Shown piece after piece: positions 8,313 through 16,544 of a stretch of DNA of 54,214 bases. Position numbers and translations under genes: made by a program. The stretch covers positions 1-54,214 of IMG/VR virus record IMGVR_UViG_3300047554_000765. The stretch is one strand, 5' to 3'. The notes under the pieces are model-generated. The model was not told where the DNA came from. It ran no database searches and saw only the letters and a list, made by a program, of their open reading frames with translations. How positions within the stretch are numbered: position 1 is the first letter of the stretch; every line of letters starts with the position of its first letter. Source of the stretch: a virus.

Positions 8313-8804
8313 ATGCAAACATTTGTACCGCTTACTTCTTCTTTTGAAGATATCGCTCGCACGCTAGATCGTGCCCGTCTCAACAAGCAAGCCCTCGAAG
8401 GCTGGCAGATTTTGATGACTCTCCTTGAGCTAGATCCTCAGGGTAATTACCGCGCCCCCAAAGGCTGGGTAAACCACCCGGCTGTCAAGATGTGGCGTGG
8501 CCATGAAATGGCTCTATATCTATACATTCAAGCTATGGTTGATGAGTGGAAGCGTCGTGGCTACAAATCAACTATTGGCGATAAGGCTAAAGAAACAATT
8601 AAGGTCGCTCTATCTAAAGGGTTACTAGCCTCTTCGGTATCTACTAACCCGCACTGGATCTCTGATATGAAGCTATTCAAAGAAGTAGCTGCAAGCCATC
8701 GATTGGCACTACTTACTAAAGATTATGAATGGTATTCGCAATTTAATTGGGACGAAGATACTGGTAAAAAGCCAGAAACCTACGAATACGTCTGGCCAAA
8801 GTAA
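8313..8804 (+). CDS. Pyrimidine-dimer DNA glycosylase-like protein (MSMEG_6728-type)
   Basis: A 163-residue protein similar to the small actinobacterial family annotated MSMEG_6728 or pyrimidine-dimer glycosylase. Typical features are the MQTFVPL start, the LDRARLNKQALEGWQIL helix, the strongly conserved WVNHPAVKMWRGHE block and a Trp-rich C-terminus. By family it may excise UV photoproducts, which suits a phage exposed to sunlight. The catalytic residue cannot be assigned here and the reaction is inferred. It is expressed from its own promoter as a probable leaderless mRNA. Confidence 0.75.
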   Translation: MQTFVPLTSSFEDIARTLDRARLNKQALEGWQILMTLLELDPQGNYRAPKGWVNHPAVKMWRGHEMALYLYIQAMVDEWKRRGYKSTIGDKAKETIKVALSKGLLASSVSTNPHWISDMKLFKEVAASHRLALLTKDYEWYSQFNWDEDTGKKPETYEYVWPK

Positions 8805-8850
8805 ATTTGTAATTTACGGTACTTAACACGAAATAATTAAACTTCAACTG

Positions 8851-8856
8851 TAAAAT
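8851..8856 (+). promoter_or_regulatory. -10 box TAAAAT for the 8864 gene
   Basis: TAAAAT ends seven bases before the ATG at 8864, again predicting a leaderless transcript. No convincing -35 hexamer lies at 16-18 bases, and no ribosome site precedes the ATG. Confidence 0.5.
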
Positions 8857-8863
8857 CTTTCTT

Positions 8864-9208
8864 ATGAAAGATTCTCGAATTGGCGAATCGCTTTGGTTTA
8901 TTTGGGACACCCCAAACAACCAATTTGGTGATTATCCGATTTTCTATACCGAAGATCATGTTGATATGGACAATGAAGTCGTCCGCCGTGCCTTAGCGTC
9001 GGCAATTCAACGTGAGGGGATTGTATCGTCTTTAGGAGAAGGATACTTTCTCATTGATCATGGAGATACTTGGCAAGGGTACTCTGGATCGGTAGATTCT
9101 AACGAAGTAGAGGATCTTCACGAATGTGATGAAAATGGTTCAACTTCTGATGGAGAAATTATGTCAGAATTTGCTCGAACTACTTGGGTTAGGATTTTTG
9201 ACTTTTGA
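8864..9208 (+). CDS. Unknown 114-residue acidic protein
   Basis: A small acidic, Trp- and Gly-containing protein of no recognised family (LWFIWDTPNN at the start, DTWQGYSGSV in the middle). Its TGA stop overlaps the TTG start of the WhiB gene, so the two are probably translationally coupled. That raises the possibility of a joint regulatory role, which the sequence does not prove. Confidence 0.7.
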   Translation: MKDSRIGESLWFIWDTPNNQFGDYPIFYTEDHVDMDNEVVRRALASAIQREGIVSSLGEGYFLIDHGDTWQGYSGSVDSNEVEDLHECDENGSTSDGEIMSEFARTTWVRIFDF

Positions 9209-9660
9209 TAGATACACCTGAATGGTATGAAGATGCTGAGTGCTCTAAGCCAATTTACAGAGATAAAGTTAAAAACTTTTTCTTGAACAAGCCCGCTCAG
9301 CAAGTTCCGGCCCTTAAGATCTGTGACTCATGTCCGGTCAAAAGAGACTGTTTAAAGATGGCTCTAGAGAATAAAGAAATATGGGGAATTTGGGGTGGAC
9401 TAACACCTAAAAAGATACGTAGAACCCTGTCTGTTAATTGGCAGGGCCAAGAAATGCGTCACAAGCGCCCGCCGCTGTGTCCAGCCTGTAGGTCAAAGAC
9501 TGACAAACTTATAACTAAGACAGTTAATCGCCCTAATGGTGGACGCTGGGCAACTATGAAACTAGTTGAGTGCGTGGAGTGTAGTTTCTCGTGGCAGAGT
9601 AGAACAAGTGCTAATGCCGTAGAGGCGTTTCACCTGCTAAAAACTAAGAAGAAGTCTTAG
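9205..9660 (+). CDS. whiB: WhiB-family Fe-S regulator with C-terminal zinc ribbon
   Basis: A 151-residue WhiB-like protein. The four cluster cysteines are C13, C40, C43 and C49 (the C-x2-C-x5-C pattern ICDSCPVKRDC), followed by the GIWGG turn at about 61-65. After the short basic WhiB tail the protein continues with a second metal site, LCPAC (C92, C95) and CVEC (C123, C126), which forms a zinc-ribbon pattern not usual for WhiB. WhiB proteins act with SigA at promoters, so this is a likely regulator of host or phage transcription. The start is TTG, overlapping the previous stop. The 3' end overlaps the convergent glycosyltransferase by 17 bases. Confidence 0.92.
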   Translation: MIDTPEWYEDAECSKPIYRDKVKNFFLNKPAQQVPALKICDSCPVKRDCLKMALENKEIWGIWGGLTPKKIRRTLSVNWQGQEMRHKRPPLCPACRSKTDKLITKTVNRPNGGRWATMKLVECVECSFSWQSRTSANAVEAFHLLKTKKKS

Positions 9661-10735
9661 CTGCCATCTTGTAGTATTCTAGGTTGTTTTTAAGTCGTTC
9701 ATTATTTGGCTCGTGGGATACTGCAACTTTTCCATAAATCAAAGCCTCTTCGTACATACCTAAGTTGTACGCTGCTATAGCAGCCAAGTCATTTGGCAAT
9801 GCTCCCCAAGCAAAGTCCTCGCAAAGATAATCTAATGGCTTCTCTTTGATCCTAAGAGCATCCAGCGAAACCTCGTAGCAATCGGCCCAGTTCTTTTCTT
9901 CGTACAAAAATTGCGCATACTCTACTAGTGATTCCCTACGCCCCGGGGCTTCATCTATAGCTGAGACTAACCATGTAGAGCGATTGTCTGGCTCACACTT
10001 AGCAAGGTAGCGCATTGACGCCGCTCGCTCTGGCCTCCAAGTTGCGCTAGGAATTGATAGGTGCCTTTTAAATTCTTTAGCAGCTTCTTCATAATGAGCA
10101 TAGAAGAAAAGCTCTCTGGCGTAGTAGAAGGCGCTTCTATCGTCATTTGGTGTCTCTTTTACGGCAAGTTTTAGCAGCGGAAGATACTGACCTCGGCTCT
10201 TGCTCGGGTCAGCCCTGTGGTGCAGAATTACCTCTGGGATAGTTACTCGACTCTCTGGTCGATCCATTTCCCAGTAAAGAGTCTCGTGGCAAGGTTGACG
10301 CCAGCGGTACCCAAAACGTCCGTGAATTTTGTCAGCATAGAACTGAATGCCTGGAGTTACCCCATCTTCTTTCCAGTTCCAGATGTAGTCATAGGCGATG
10401 CGATCAATGTTTCCGTTGGTTTCTTGCCAAGCCTTATCTATTGCATCTGCCCAGCCTGGTTGTAGATACTCGTCTAAGTCGATTGATAGGCAGATATCAA
10501 TGTCCGCTGGAATGAGACTTAAGGCTGTATTTCTAGGAACATCAAAACGCCACGGCTTCTGAGTAATCTCATAAACGACTGCCCCGCGCTCTCGTAGACG
10601 TTCTACGGTGCCGTCTGTTGATCCGGTGTCGCAGACTAGAACAAGATCTGCTCCCTCGTTTGCATCCATGAATTTGTCTACATGCTTGATCTCATTTAGA
10701 GCAATTGCATATACACAGGTTCTTACCTTACGCAT
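9644..10735 (-). CDS. GT2 glycosyltransferase with TPR-like C-terminus (copy 2)
   Basis: A 363-residue protein. The N-terminus is a GT-A domain of family 2: VYAIALNE, the nucleotide-binding DTGSTDGT, and the metal-binding SIDLDEY (DxD-type). After about residue 200 the sequence is a series of helical pairs like TPR repeats (ALIYGKVAVSHEPNNERLKN). It is a diverged tandem duplicate of the gene at 10728-11774, which it overlaps by 8 bases. The acceptor is unknown; TPR-GT2 enzymes can modify proteins or envelope glycans. The 3' end overlaps the convergent WhiB gene. Confidence 0.88.
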   Translation of the reverse strand: MRKVRTCVYAIALNEIKHVDKFMDANEGADLVLVCDTGSTDGTVERLRERGAVVYEITQKPWRFDVPRNTALSLIPADIDICLSIDLDEYLQPGWADAIDKAWQETNGNIDRIAYDYIWNWKEDGVTPGIQFYADKIHGRFGYRWRQPCHETLYWEMDRPESRVTIPEVILHHRADPSKSRGQYLPLLKLAVKETPNDDRSAFYYARELFFYAHYEEAAKEFKRHLSIPSATWRPERAASMRYLAKCEPDNRSTWLVSAIDEAPGRRESLVEYAQFLYEEKNWADCYEVSLDALRIKEKPLDYLCEDFAWGALPNDLAAIAAYNLGMYEEALIYGKVAVSHEPNNERLKNNLEYYKMAAKTSS

Positions 10736-11774
10736 TTGATCCTTCGTACCACTTCATGTTTTCAATAAGTCTCGGGTTGTCTGGGTCTAATTCTAGTGCG
10801 AGTGCGCCGTGCTTAAGAGCCAACTCCATATCTCCGCAGTAGTATGCAGAAATTGCAACAATATCATGCGGGCCACTTCCCCATGCTTCTGCAGAGTAAG
10901 TAAATCCGTCTCGGCGTTCAGTAACTTCTAAACACTCTAAGGCAGCTTTAAGAGCGGTCTGGTGCTCCCCAGTCAAGGAGTATAGCTTAGAGATTTCATA
11001 CAAAGTTTCGCGTTCTTTGCTTTGCTTGTAGGCTAGACCAAGCCATGACTTAGCTGACTCTAGATCGCCTTGCATTTTGTAGTTCAGGGCAACGTTCTTT
11101 GCAATATATGACTTCACAACTGGGCCATCTAAACACTTGGCATAGCTCTCGGAGCGCCAATCAATGGCCTCATCTAGATTTCCAATAGCTTGGTAGTCGT
11201 TAGCTAGAAAATATCTTGTACGCCAATCCTCGTCCCCCTCGTTGATCTTCTTGTGCAGGAGATTTAAATAGCTGCGTCTACTCTTTGCGGTGTCTTGCCA
11301 CTCGTCCAATAGGATGTGCTCACTCCAGAGGGCCTTCTCTGGGATTGACCAAGACAGTGTCTCGTGTACTGCTCCCACCCACTTGCAGTTGTGACGAGCA
11401 TGTATCTTAGAATGCCACTGCAATGACCCACCGTTATGTCGGTATCTGTGATTCAAAATCGTGGCATCTGATTCCCACGACTGCTCTAGTAACATTCGCC
11501 ACCCTGGAACAAGAACTTCATCAATGTCAAGCGACACTGCTACATCTATATCTGGCGGTAGAAGGTTTAGAGCCGCGTTTTTAGCGTCATCAAAGCGCCA
11601 CGGATCAATTTTAATCTTATAGACGTGGACACCTAATGATTCAGCTAGTTCAGTGGTGGTGTCAGTTGATCCAGTATCAGCCAATAAAATATAGTCGGCT
11701 TCTTTAGCGGACTCTACCCAGCGGGGGATGAACTGCTCTTCATTTAGAGCTATAGCGTATACCGCTACTTTCAT
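10728..11774 (-). CDS. GT2 glycosyltransferase with TPR-like C-terminus (copy 1)
   Basis: A 348-residue paralogue of the downstream gene with the same order of elements: VYAIALNEEQF, DTGSTDTTTEL, PWRFDDAKNAAL, then SLDIDEVLVPGW as the DxD-type site. A helical TPR-like half follows, ending in a repeat (ALKHGALALELDPDNPRL). The shared motifs show a tandem duplication with divergence of the acceptor-binding part. It starts two bases after the metallophosphoesterase stop, with GGAG as ribosome site, so it belongs to the - strand operon that begins near 13242. Confidence 0.88.
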   Translation of the reverse strand: MKVAVYAIALNEEQFIPRWVESAKEADYILLADTGSTDTTTELAESLGVHVYKIKIDPWRFDDAKNAALNLLPPDIDVAVSLDIDEVLVPGWRMLLEQSWESDATILNHRYRHNGGSLQWHSKIHARHNCKWVGAVHETLSWSIPEKALWSEHILLDEWQDTAKSRRSYLNLLHKKINEGDEDWRTRYFLANDYQAIGNLDEAIDWRSESYAKCLDGPVVKSYIAKNVALNYKMQGDLESAKSWLGLAYKQSKERETLYEISKLYSLTGEHQTALKAALECLEVTERRDGFTYSAEAWGSGPHDIVAISAYYCGDMELALKHGALALELDPDNPRLIENMKWYEGSNA

Positions 11775-11776
11775 AT

Positions 11777-12982
11777 CTACTCCACTGTAATAACGCTGAT
11801 AAATTCTCGAGGATTGAAGTCCCCTCCCAAAACCATAGTAAGTAGGCCAGCGTTAGAAGTTGCACCAGCACGGTCGCGGTACCACTCTGATCCCGGGTCT
11901 GTGGTTGGACACTGACACCACAAGCGGTGTCCGATATCCATTGTGCGGAAGTTGTGGTAGTGGCCAGAGATCCATACATCACAAAGGCCAAGGGCTGTTT
12001 GCCCCAGAGACTGTTGCTGTAAATACTTCTCTGGATTGTTTGCACTCATCTGGTGGCCGTGGAAAAGTCCGAGCATCGTGCCATTGATATCCACAGCGAG
12101 AGTCTGGTGTCCCGACGCAGGGAAGCGGAATTCAACATGCGACAGAGCTTGGTTTTCTGCACACGCATCCTGAACAGCAGATGCAATTTCCACATTCCAT
12201 CCGTCTGCAGGATCTGCAGCGACTTGGCGAGTTACCTCGTCGTGATTTCCGTTTACTACGGGGACAACCATGCGCTCCGCCATTGGAGCAAAAGATTTAA
12301 TCTGAGACATGAGAAGACGTCGAGCAACGCGTACCTGTTCGGTCAGTCCTAAGTCTGATGCAGCTTGACCTTGTAGGCGTCCACCCTGAGAAACAATTCC
12401 CTCTACGTGGTCGCCTGGTAGTGCCAAGACAATAGTTCCTAGATCTAAACCAATCTTCTTATATGCTTCGAATTTGCTAACTGCTTTTTGTGTTCCAGCA
12501 AGAATTCGATCAATAGATTGTTGAGTTCCGTTACCCTGAGCTTTCTTACCAATCTGCTGATCGCTAGGTGCCACTAAATATGCACCTTTACCAGTGTGCT
12601 GTTTTATGCCTCGCTCTGGACGCCACTTTTTAATTTCGTCAATAAGCTTTTCTGCGTCTAAAGCATTTTCTCGATCTGCCCAAGCATTGTTTGGAGTCAG
12701 ATTTACTCGTACTGACTCGAGAAATTCTCCGTCATATTTTTGCCACTTCCCGCGGCGCATGGACGACACTGTCCAATCTTCGGGATCAAGTCCGAACTCT
12801 TGGAGGATTGCATTTGCATCTGGAATCTCCGATGACGGGCGTGGTTTCGAAATTACAAAACCACCCCTTGAGGAATCAACGTCCATTCTTGGACGCCAAT
12901 CTTCTGGAATATTTAAAGATTTAATGTCAGATCCGGTTGTTCCGGGTGAAGCTAGTTTCTCTAAGCGTTCGCTTAGGCTCAT
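11777..12982 (-). CDS. Calcineurin-like metallophosphoesterase
   Basis: A 401-residue protein with a full metallophosphoesterase metal-site series: D141-x-Q143 (SDQQ), GD at 190-191, GNHDE at 245-249, HGH at 308-310 and GHYH at 340-343. The residue usually His in the first motif is Gln, as in some phage members. About 130 N-terminal residues of separate character precede the enzyme and may bind DNA or protein. It overlaps the HTH-like gene upstream by four bases (ATGA). The substrate is not evident; nucleic-acid processing is a reasonable guess. Confidence 0.88.
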   Translation of the reverse strand: MSLSERLEKLASPGTTGSDIKSLNIPEDWRPRMDVDSSRGGFVISKPRPSSEIPDANAILQEFGLDPEDWTVSSMRRGKWQKYDGEFLESVRVNLTPNNAWADRENALDAEKLIDEIKKWRPERGIKQHTGKGAYLVAPSDQQIGKKAQGNGTQQSIDRILAGTQKAVSKFEAYKKIGLDLGTIVLALPGDHVEGIVSQGGRLQGQAASDLGLTEQVRVARRLLMSQIKSFAPMAERMVVPVVNGNHDEVTRQVAADPADGWNVEIASAVQDACAENQALSHVEFRFPASGHQTLAVDINGTMLGLFHGHQMSANNPEKYLQQQSLGQTALGLCDVWISGHYHNFRTMDIGHRLWCQCPTTDPGSEWYRDRAGATSNAGLLTMVLGGDFNPREFISVITVE

Positions 12983-13242
12983 TTCTGAACCTTCCTATAG
13001 CATGTACAAATCTTTCCCCTATGACGATCAAAGGAGCTCTTTGATACATCATACCCCTCTTCACGCATAAGTTGGGATAAAGTTACATTAGACACGCTAG
13101 CGGGGTCATCATAAGACACTGCCATCACTTCGTTCAAAAGCTGTACGTCTTTAGAGGGCAGTTTAGAAAGTATCCGCCCCACTTTGCATTTTAAATTTGA
13201 AGACTCTGACTGCGCTTCAGAAAGCTTTTTGGATAGGGACAC
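12979..13242 (-). CDS. Small HTH-like protein upstream of the phosphoesterase
   Basis: An 87-residue protein starting at GTG, with AAGGAG five bases upstream. The C-terminal half (TLSQLMREEGYDVSKSSFDRHR) has the rhythm of a helix-turn-helix followed by a basic stretch with two Cys (ICTCYR). Similar small proteins in actinophages are annotated as HTH DNA-binding proteins. It is translationally coupled to the phosphoesterase and has a good promoter of its own. DNA binding is inferred. Confidence 0.75.
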   Translation of the reverse strand: MSLSKKLSEAQSESSNLKCKVGRILSKLPSKDVQLLNEVMAVSYDDPASVSNVTLSQLMREEGYDVSKSSFDRHRGKICTCYRKVQK

Positions 13243-13271
13243 ATGTGCTCCTTCATTTTGTCTATTTCGTC

Positions 13272-13300
13272 ATTTTATAGCTTATCAACATTCAAGTCAA
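13272..13300 (-). promoter_or_regulatory. SigA-type promoter of the - strand operon 13242-9644
   Basis: Read on the - strand, TTGACT (13300-13295) is followed after 17 bases by TAAAAT (13277-13272). A start near 13265 gives a leader of about 23 bases containing AAGGAG before the GTG at 13242. It should drive the HTH-like, phosphoesterase and two GT2 genes. Confidence 0.7.
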
Positions 13301-13308
13301 TATTTAAA

Positions 13309-13668
13309 CTATTCTGGTTTTTTTCGAGGCTTTCTTCGCACTGGAAGAGGCTCTTCAGTCATTTTGAGACCGCCTAGATCTAGGCCATTTTTAGCTAAAA
13401 TTATGTCCTTTATAAGCTCTGTCTCTGCTGACATCTTCACAACATGGGTCTCGATGCTGTTGACTCGATCCGCCAAAGAGCTGCCACCATTTTCCCAGAG
13501 TTGGTGTTCCACACGGTCTAGTCGGTCAGAAATGGTCCTACCTTGGCTGTCAGCGCCCAACACTTGGCTCAGGCGGTGCACGATTCTAAAGGTAGCATAT
13601 ACGCCACCGAAGATAACGCCAAGGGCAGTTATTACAGCGGCAATGGTTAAAATAATCTCGACAGTCAT
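13309..13668 (-). CDS. Single-TM coiled-coil membrane protein (DUF2746/holin-like)
   Basis: A 119-residue protein with one N-terminal membrane segment (about residues 4-27, rich in Ile/Ala/Val/Gly). A predicted coiled coil with heptad-like spacing follows (ISDRLDRVEHQLW, LADRVNSIETHV), then a basic tail (RRKPRKKPE). This resembles DUF2746-type small membrane proteins of actinophages, sometimes listed as holins. Lysis function cannot be shown because no endolysin lies nearby. The predicted mRNA is leaderless. Confidence 0.7.
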   Translation of the reverse strand: MTVEIILTIAAVITALGVIFGGVYATFRIVHRLSQVLGADSQGRTISDRLDRVEHQLWENGGSSLADRVNSIETHVVKMSAETELIKDIILAKNGLDLGGLKMTEEPLPVRRKPRKKPE

Positions 13669-13673
13669 GACCT

Positions 13674-13679
13674 ATAATA
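13674..13679 (-). promoter_or_regulatory. -10 box TATTAT for the 13668 gene
   Basis: On the - strand TATTAT lies five bases before the ATG at 13668, with TTGGTT as a possible -35 only 15 bases further upstream. No ribosome site fits between them, so the transcript is probably leaderless. Confidence 0.5.
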
Positions 13680-13840
13680 GAAATCTACTCGGTGAACCAA
13701 TTAGGTTTGTTTCATCTATTTTACCCTAATAGGGTCTTCCTTATTTGGCTGGGCGTTAGATCGCCCCCCTGAATAAGTCTGCTGGCAATCTGCCATTTTA
13801 ATTTTTCAGTTTGCATTTGCCGTCTTTGGCTGTATGCTGA

Positions 13841-13849
13841 TGTTAGTAT
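13841..13849 (+). promoter_or_regulatory. Extended -10 promoter for leader ORF and primase
   Basis: TGT-TAGTAT (13841-13849) is an extended -10 element. The predicted start near 13856 is about seven bases before the leader ORF ATG at 13863. No good -35 is seen, which is normal for extended -10 promoters. The rest of 13680-13840 shows no gene. Confidence 0.5.
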
Positions 13850-13862
13850 TTTCGGAGAGTTT

Positions 13863-13898
13863 ATGTATTTCTTTAGTGACGGCAAGGCGGTAGCGTAA
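13863..13898 (+). CDS. 11-residue leader peptide overlapping primase start
   Basis: A short ORF, MYFFSDGKAVA, preceded by GGAG with five-base spacing. Its TAA stop overlaps the ATG of primase-helicase (TAATG). The primase also has its own AAGGCGG site inside the leader ORF. The arrangement suggests translational coupling or attenuation-like control. The peptide itself is probably not functional beyond that. The call depends on the start context, since so short an ORF could arise by chance. Confidence 0.5.
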   Translation: MYFFSDGKAVA

Positions 13899-16537
13899 TG
13901 AGCGCATGGGAGACAGCGGGCAATGGAAAACTTGCTCGAGGAGCCGCTTGGTTTGCAAATCAAGGCTGGGTATTGCTACCAGTCCACGGAATCACTGATG
14001 GTCGATGCACTTGCGGTAAGCCTCACGGTGACGCAAAGGATATCGGTAAGCACCCTGCACTAAATAATTGGAACACAGAAGCGTCTAATGATCCTGCTGT
14101 AGTAGCTAAGTGGTACGAAGAAAATCCTGACTACAATATCGGCGTTTTCTGTAAGCCATCTGGATTCTTTGCAATCGATATTGATCCACGTTCTGGTGGT
14201 GATGATTCGTTTGAGATCCTCGAAGCTCGCGCTGAAGGCGCTCTTCCTCCAACCGTAGAAGCACAGACTGGAAACTATACGGTTCGTGGAAAAGTTGTAC
14301 GTGGTCGTCACTTGATTTATAAGTGTGACCCTAATGAGAAGTTCTTAGGCAACTTAGAAAAATCTGGCCTAAAGGGAATTGATATCAAACACAATGGGTA
14401 TATCCTCATTGCCCCCTCTCGACACTTCTCGGGCACTACATATGATTGGAAGCCTGGCCACGCTCCGTGGGATTTCCCGGAGGGGCCTACTGAAGCTCCT
14501 GAAGAACTACTTGCTGTTCTACGTGCACGTACGCCTCGTCAGGGTTCTGGCAGCTCTTACAAAGAGGGTTCGTGGGATTGGCTGGATGATCTTGAATTCA
14601 GTGGCGAAAAAGTCGACATTGAAAAAATTCTTAGTGAAGGTATTGATGAAGGCCATCGTGCAACAGAGGTTTATCGCCTAGCCTGTGCTTTGGCAAACAA
14701 GTTTGGAACTAGCCCCGAATCTCGATTGATGATCGAATCAATGCTAATTCGATTTAACCATGAGATGATCCGTCCGCCTATGGAGTTGGAGGGTTCAAAC
14801 TCTCTATTGATGCACACTCACCGCGCTATTGATTTCGTTGCCAATAGTCCTAAGCTTGACCGCAAGTGGGAGGGATTAACTGAATGGGCACGTAATGGTG
14901 GCAATGAGTGGGCCAAAAAGTCTCAGGAAGAAACATCCCAAGCGTTGGTGCAATCTGGGTCAGATAGTTCAGCTACTCCAGTAGCTAGCATGCCTCCTAA
15001 GTTTGTTGGAGATATCGTTACTGATCTTATTGAGAGTGGTGTTTCCGTAGCAGACGCTACCAATAAGGGAAATACTCCGCTACCTAAAGACGTTGACGCG
15101 ATTAGCGCCGAAGACGGTGGACGTCCAGGTTATCGAACTCTTACCGATGTTGGTAATAGCCGTAGGCTAATTGACACCTACGGGTCTGCGATTCGCTACA
15201 CTCCGGGCCTAGGTTGGTTTTACTGGGAGGGTCAGTACTGGTGCCCTGATAACGAGCAACTTCATCTAAAAGAACTAGCCAAGCGTATCTCTACTGTTAT
15301 TGCCAGCGAGGTAATTAACTACGATGAAGATGACCCTAAGCGTTCAGAGCTGGTTAACCACGCTAAGCAAGCAAAGTCGGCCGCAAAGATCTCAACTATG
15401 ACAACACTGGCAGACTCTGATGAACGAGTCGCTGTTGCCGTAGAGCAGTGGGACAACGCGCCTCACCTGCTGGGTGTTGTAAACGGTGTAGTTGATCTCC
15501 GCACTGGAGAACTTCTACGTGGTCGTCCAGACCTTCACATTACAAAGCGTGCTCCGGTTTCCTACAACCCGGGCTTACGAAACGTACGTTGGGAGCAGTT
15601 CATTGACTACGCAACTGGCGGAGACAAGGAACTTCAGGAATGGATCCAAAAGGCTGCTGGATATACGCTGACTGGTCTTAGCAATCAAGATGTTTTGTTC
15701 TTGGTTTATGGTCCTCCCGGTTCTGGTAAAAACACTTTCGTTGAAACCATCGTAAATGCACTAGGTGCCGAGCAGTATGCTGGTAAGTTGCCATCTGAAA
15801 TTATGGCTTCTGGTCAAGCACAGAACTCTTCTAACCAGTACTACATGGCAGAGCTTCGTGGTAAGCGTATGATCTGGATTGACGAGTTGCCAGAGTCAGA
15901 GCGTCTAAATGAAAACCAGATTAAGCAGCTTACTGGTTCGTCAACAATTCAGGGTCGCTCGCCTGGTGAAAAGCCGTTTACATTTAAGGCTCAGGGTAAG
16001 ATGTGGATTACTACTAACCACCGCCCTATTATTACGGACGATGCTATGTGGCGTCGTTTGCGTCCAATTCCATGGTCAAACATCCCTGAGACCTCGGATC
16101 CAGATCTAAAAGCATATTTGTCTGATCCAGAAGGCGGACTCCCCGCTGTCCTTTCTTGGGCAGTCGAGGGTGCAATTAAGTACCTAAATTCATCGGCTCG
16201 TGATCCACTTGGAATGTGTGGTGCAGTGCGTGATGCCTCTGATATCTATCGTAAGAATGAAGATCGAATCGGTATCTTCCTTGACGAAGAAACTAAGGAA
16301 TCGGTAGGTGCGTCTACTCAGATCAAGAGTCTCTACTCGGTTTACCGTGTTTGGAGTGATGAACGTGGTGAACGTCCTATGTCTCAGATTGCGTTCCAGC
16401 GTAAGCTGTCTGATCGTGGTCTAGCAGTGAACGGTCAAGGAGCAAAGGCTACCCTAGAAAACCGTGCTCTAAACCCACGCGTAGTCCCTAGTGACAATGT
16501 AGACTGGGGTATGGCAACACGATTGGCTCAGATCTAA
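13898..16537 (+). CDS. Prim-pol/SF3 helicase replication protein
   Basis: An 879-residue fusion. The N-terminal third is a bifunctional primase-polymerase domain of the archaeo-eukaryotic type: an N-terminal Cys/His group (RCTCGKPHGD), the DxD site AIDIDP (D94, D96), His138 and GIDIKHNGYI (D162). The C-terminal part is a D5-like superfamily 3 helicase with GPPGSGKNT (about 605-613), an acidic Walker B strand (MIWIDELPES) and ITTNHRP as motif C. Such proteins prime and unwind at phage and plasmid origins. The family is clear. No iteron origin was seen next to it. Confidence 0.95.
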   Translation: MSAWETAGNGKLARGAAWFANQGWVLLPVHGITDGRCTCGKPHGDAKDIGKHPALNNWNTEASNDPAVVAKWYEENPDYNIGVFCKPSGFFAIDIDPRSGGDDSFEILEARAEGALPPTVEAQTGNYTVRGKVVRGRHLIYKCDPNEKFLGNLEKSGLKGIDIKHNGYILIAPSRHFSGTTYDWKPGHAPWDFPEGPTEAPEELLAVLRARTPRQGSGSSYKEGSWDWLDDLEFSGEKVDIEKILSEGIDEGHRATEVYRLACALANKFGTSPESRLMIESMLIRFNHEMIRPPMELEGSNSLLMHTHRAIDFVANSPKLDRKWEGLTEWARNGGNEWAKKSQEETSQALVQSGSDSSATPVASMPPKFVGDIVTDLIESGVSVADATNKGNTPLPKDVDAISAEDGGRPGYRTLTDVGNSRRLIDTYGSAIRYTPGLGWFYWEGQYWCPDNEQLHLKELAKRISTVIASEVINYDEDDPKRSELVNHAKQAKSAAKISTMTTLADSDERVAVAVEQWDNAPHLLGVVNGVVDLRTGELLRGRPDLHITKRAPVSYNPGLRNVRWEQFIDYATGGDKELQEWIQKAAGYTLTGLSNQDVLFLVYGPPGSGKNTFVETIVNALGAEQYAGKLPSEIMASGQAQNSSNQYYMAELRGKRMIWIDELPESERLNENQIKQLTGSSTIQGRSPGEKPFTFKAQGKMWITTNHRPIITDDAMWRRLRPIPWSNIPETSDPDLKAYLSDPEGGLPAVLSWAVEGAIKYLNSSARDPLGMCGAVRDASDIYRKNEDRIGIFLDEETKESVGASTQIKSLYSVYRVWSDERGERPMSQIAFQRKLSDRGLAVNGQGAKATLENRALNPRVVPSDNVDWGMATRLAQI

Positions 16538-16544
16538 GGACAAA

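Noticed and set aside
13721-13963. 80-residue - strand open frame before primase
   Set aside because: It crosses the primase start region and its leader ORF, with no ribosome site or similarity.
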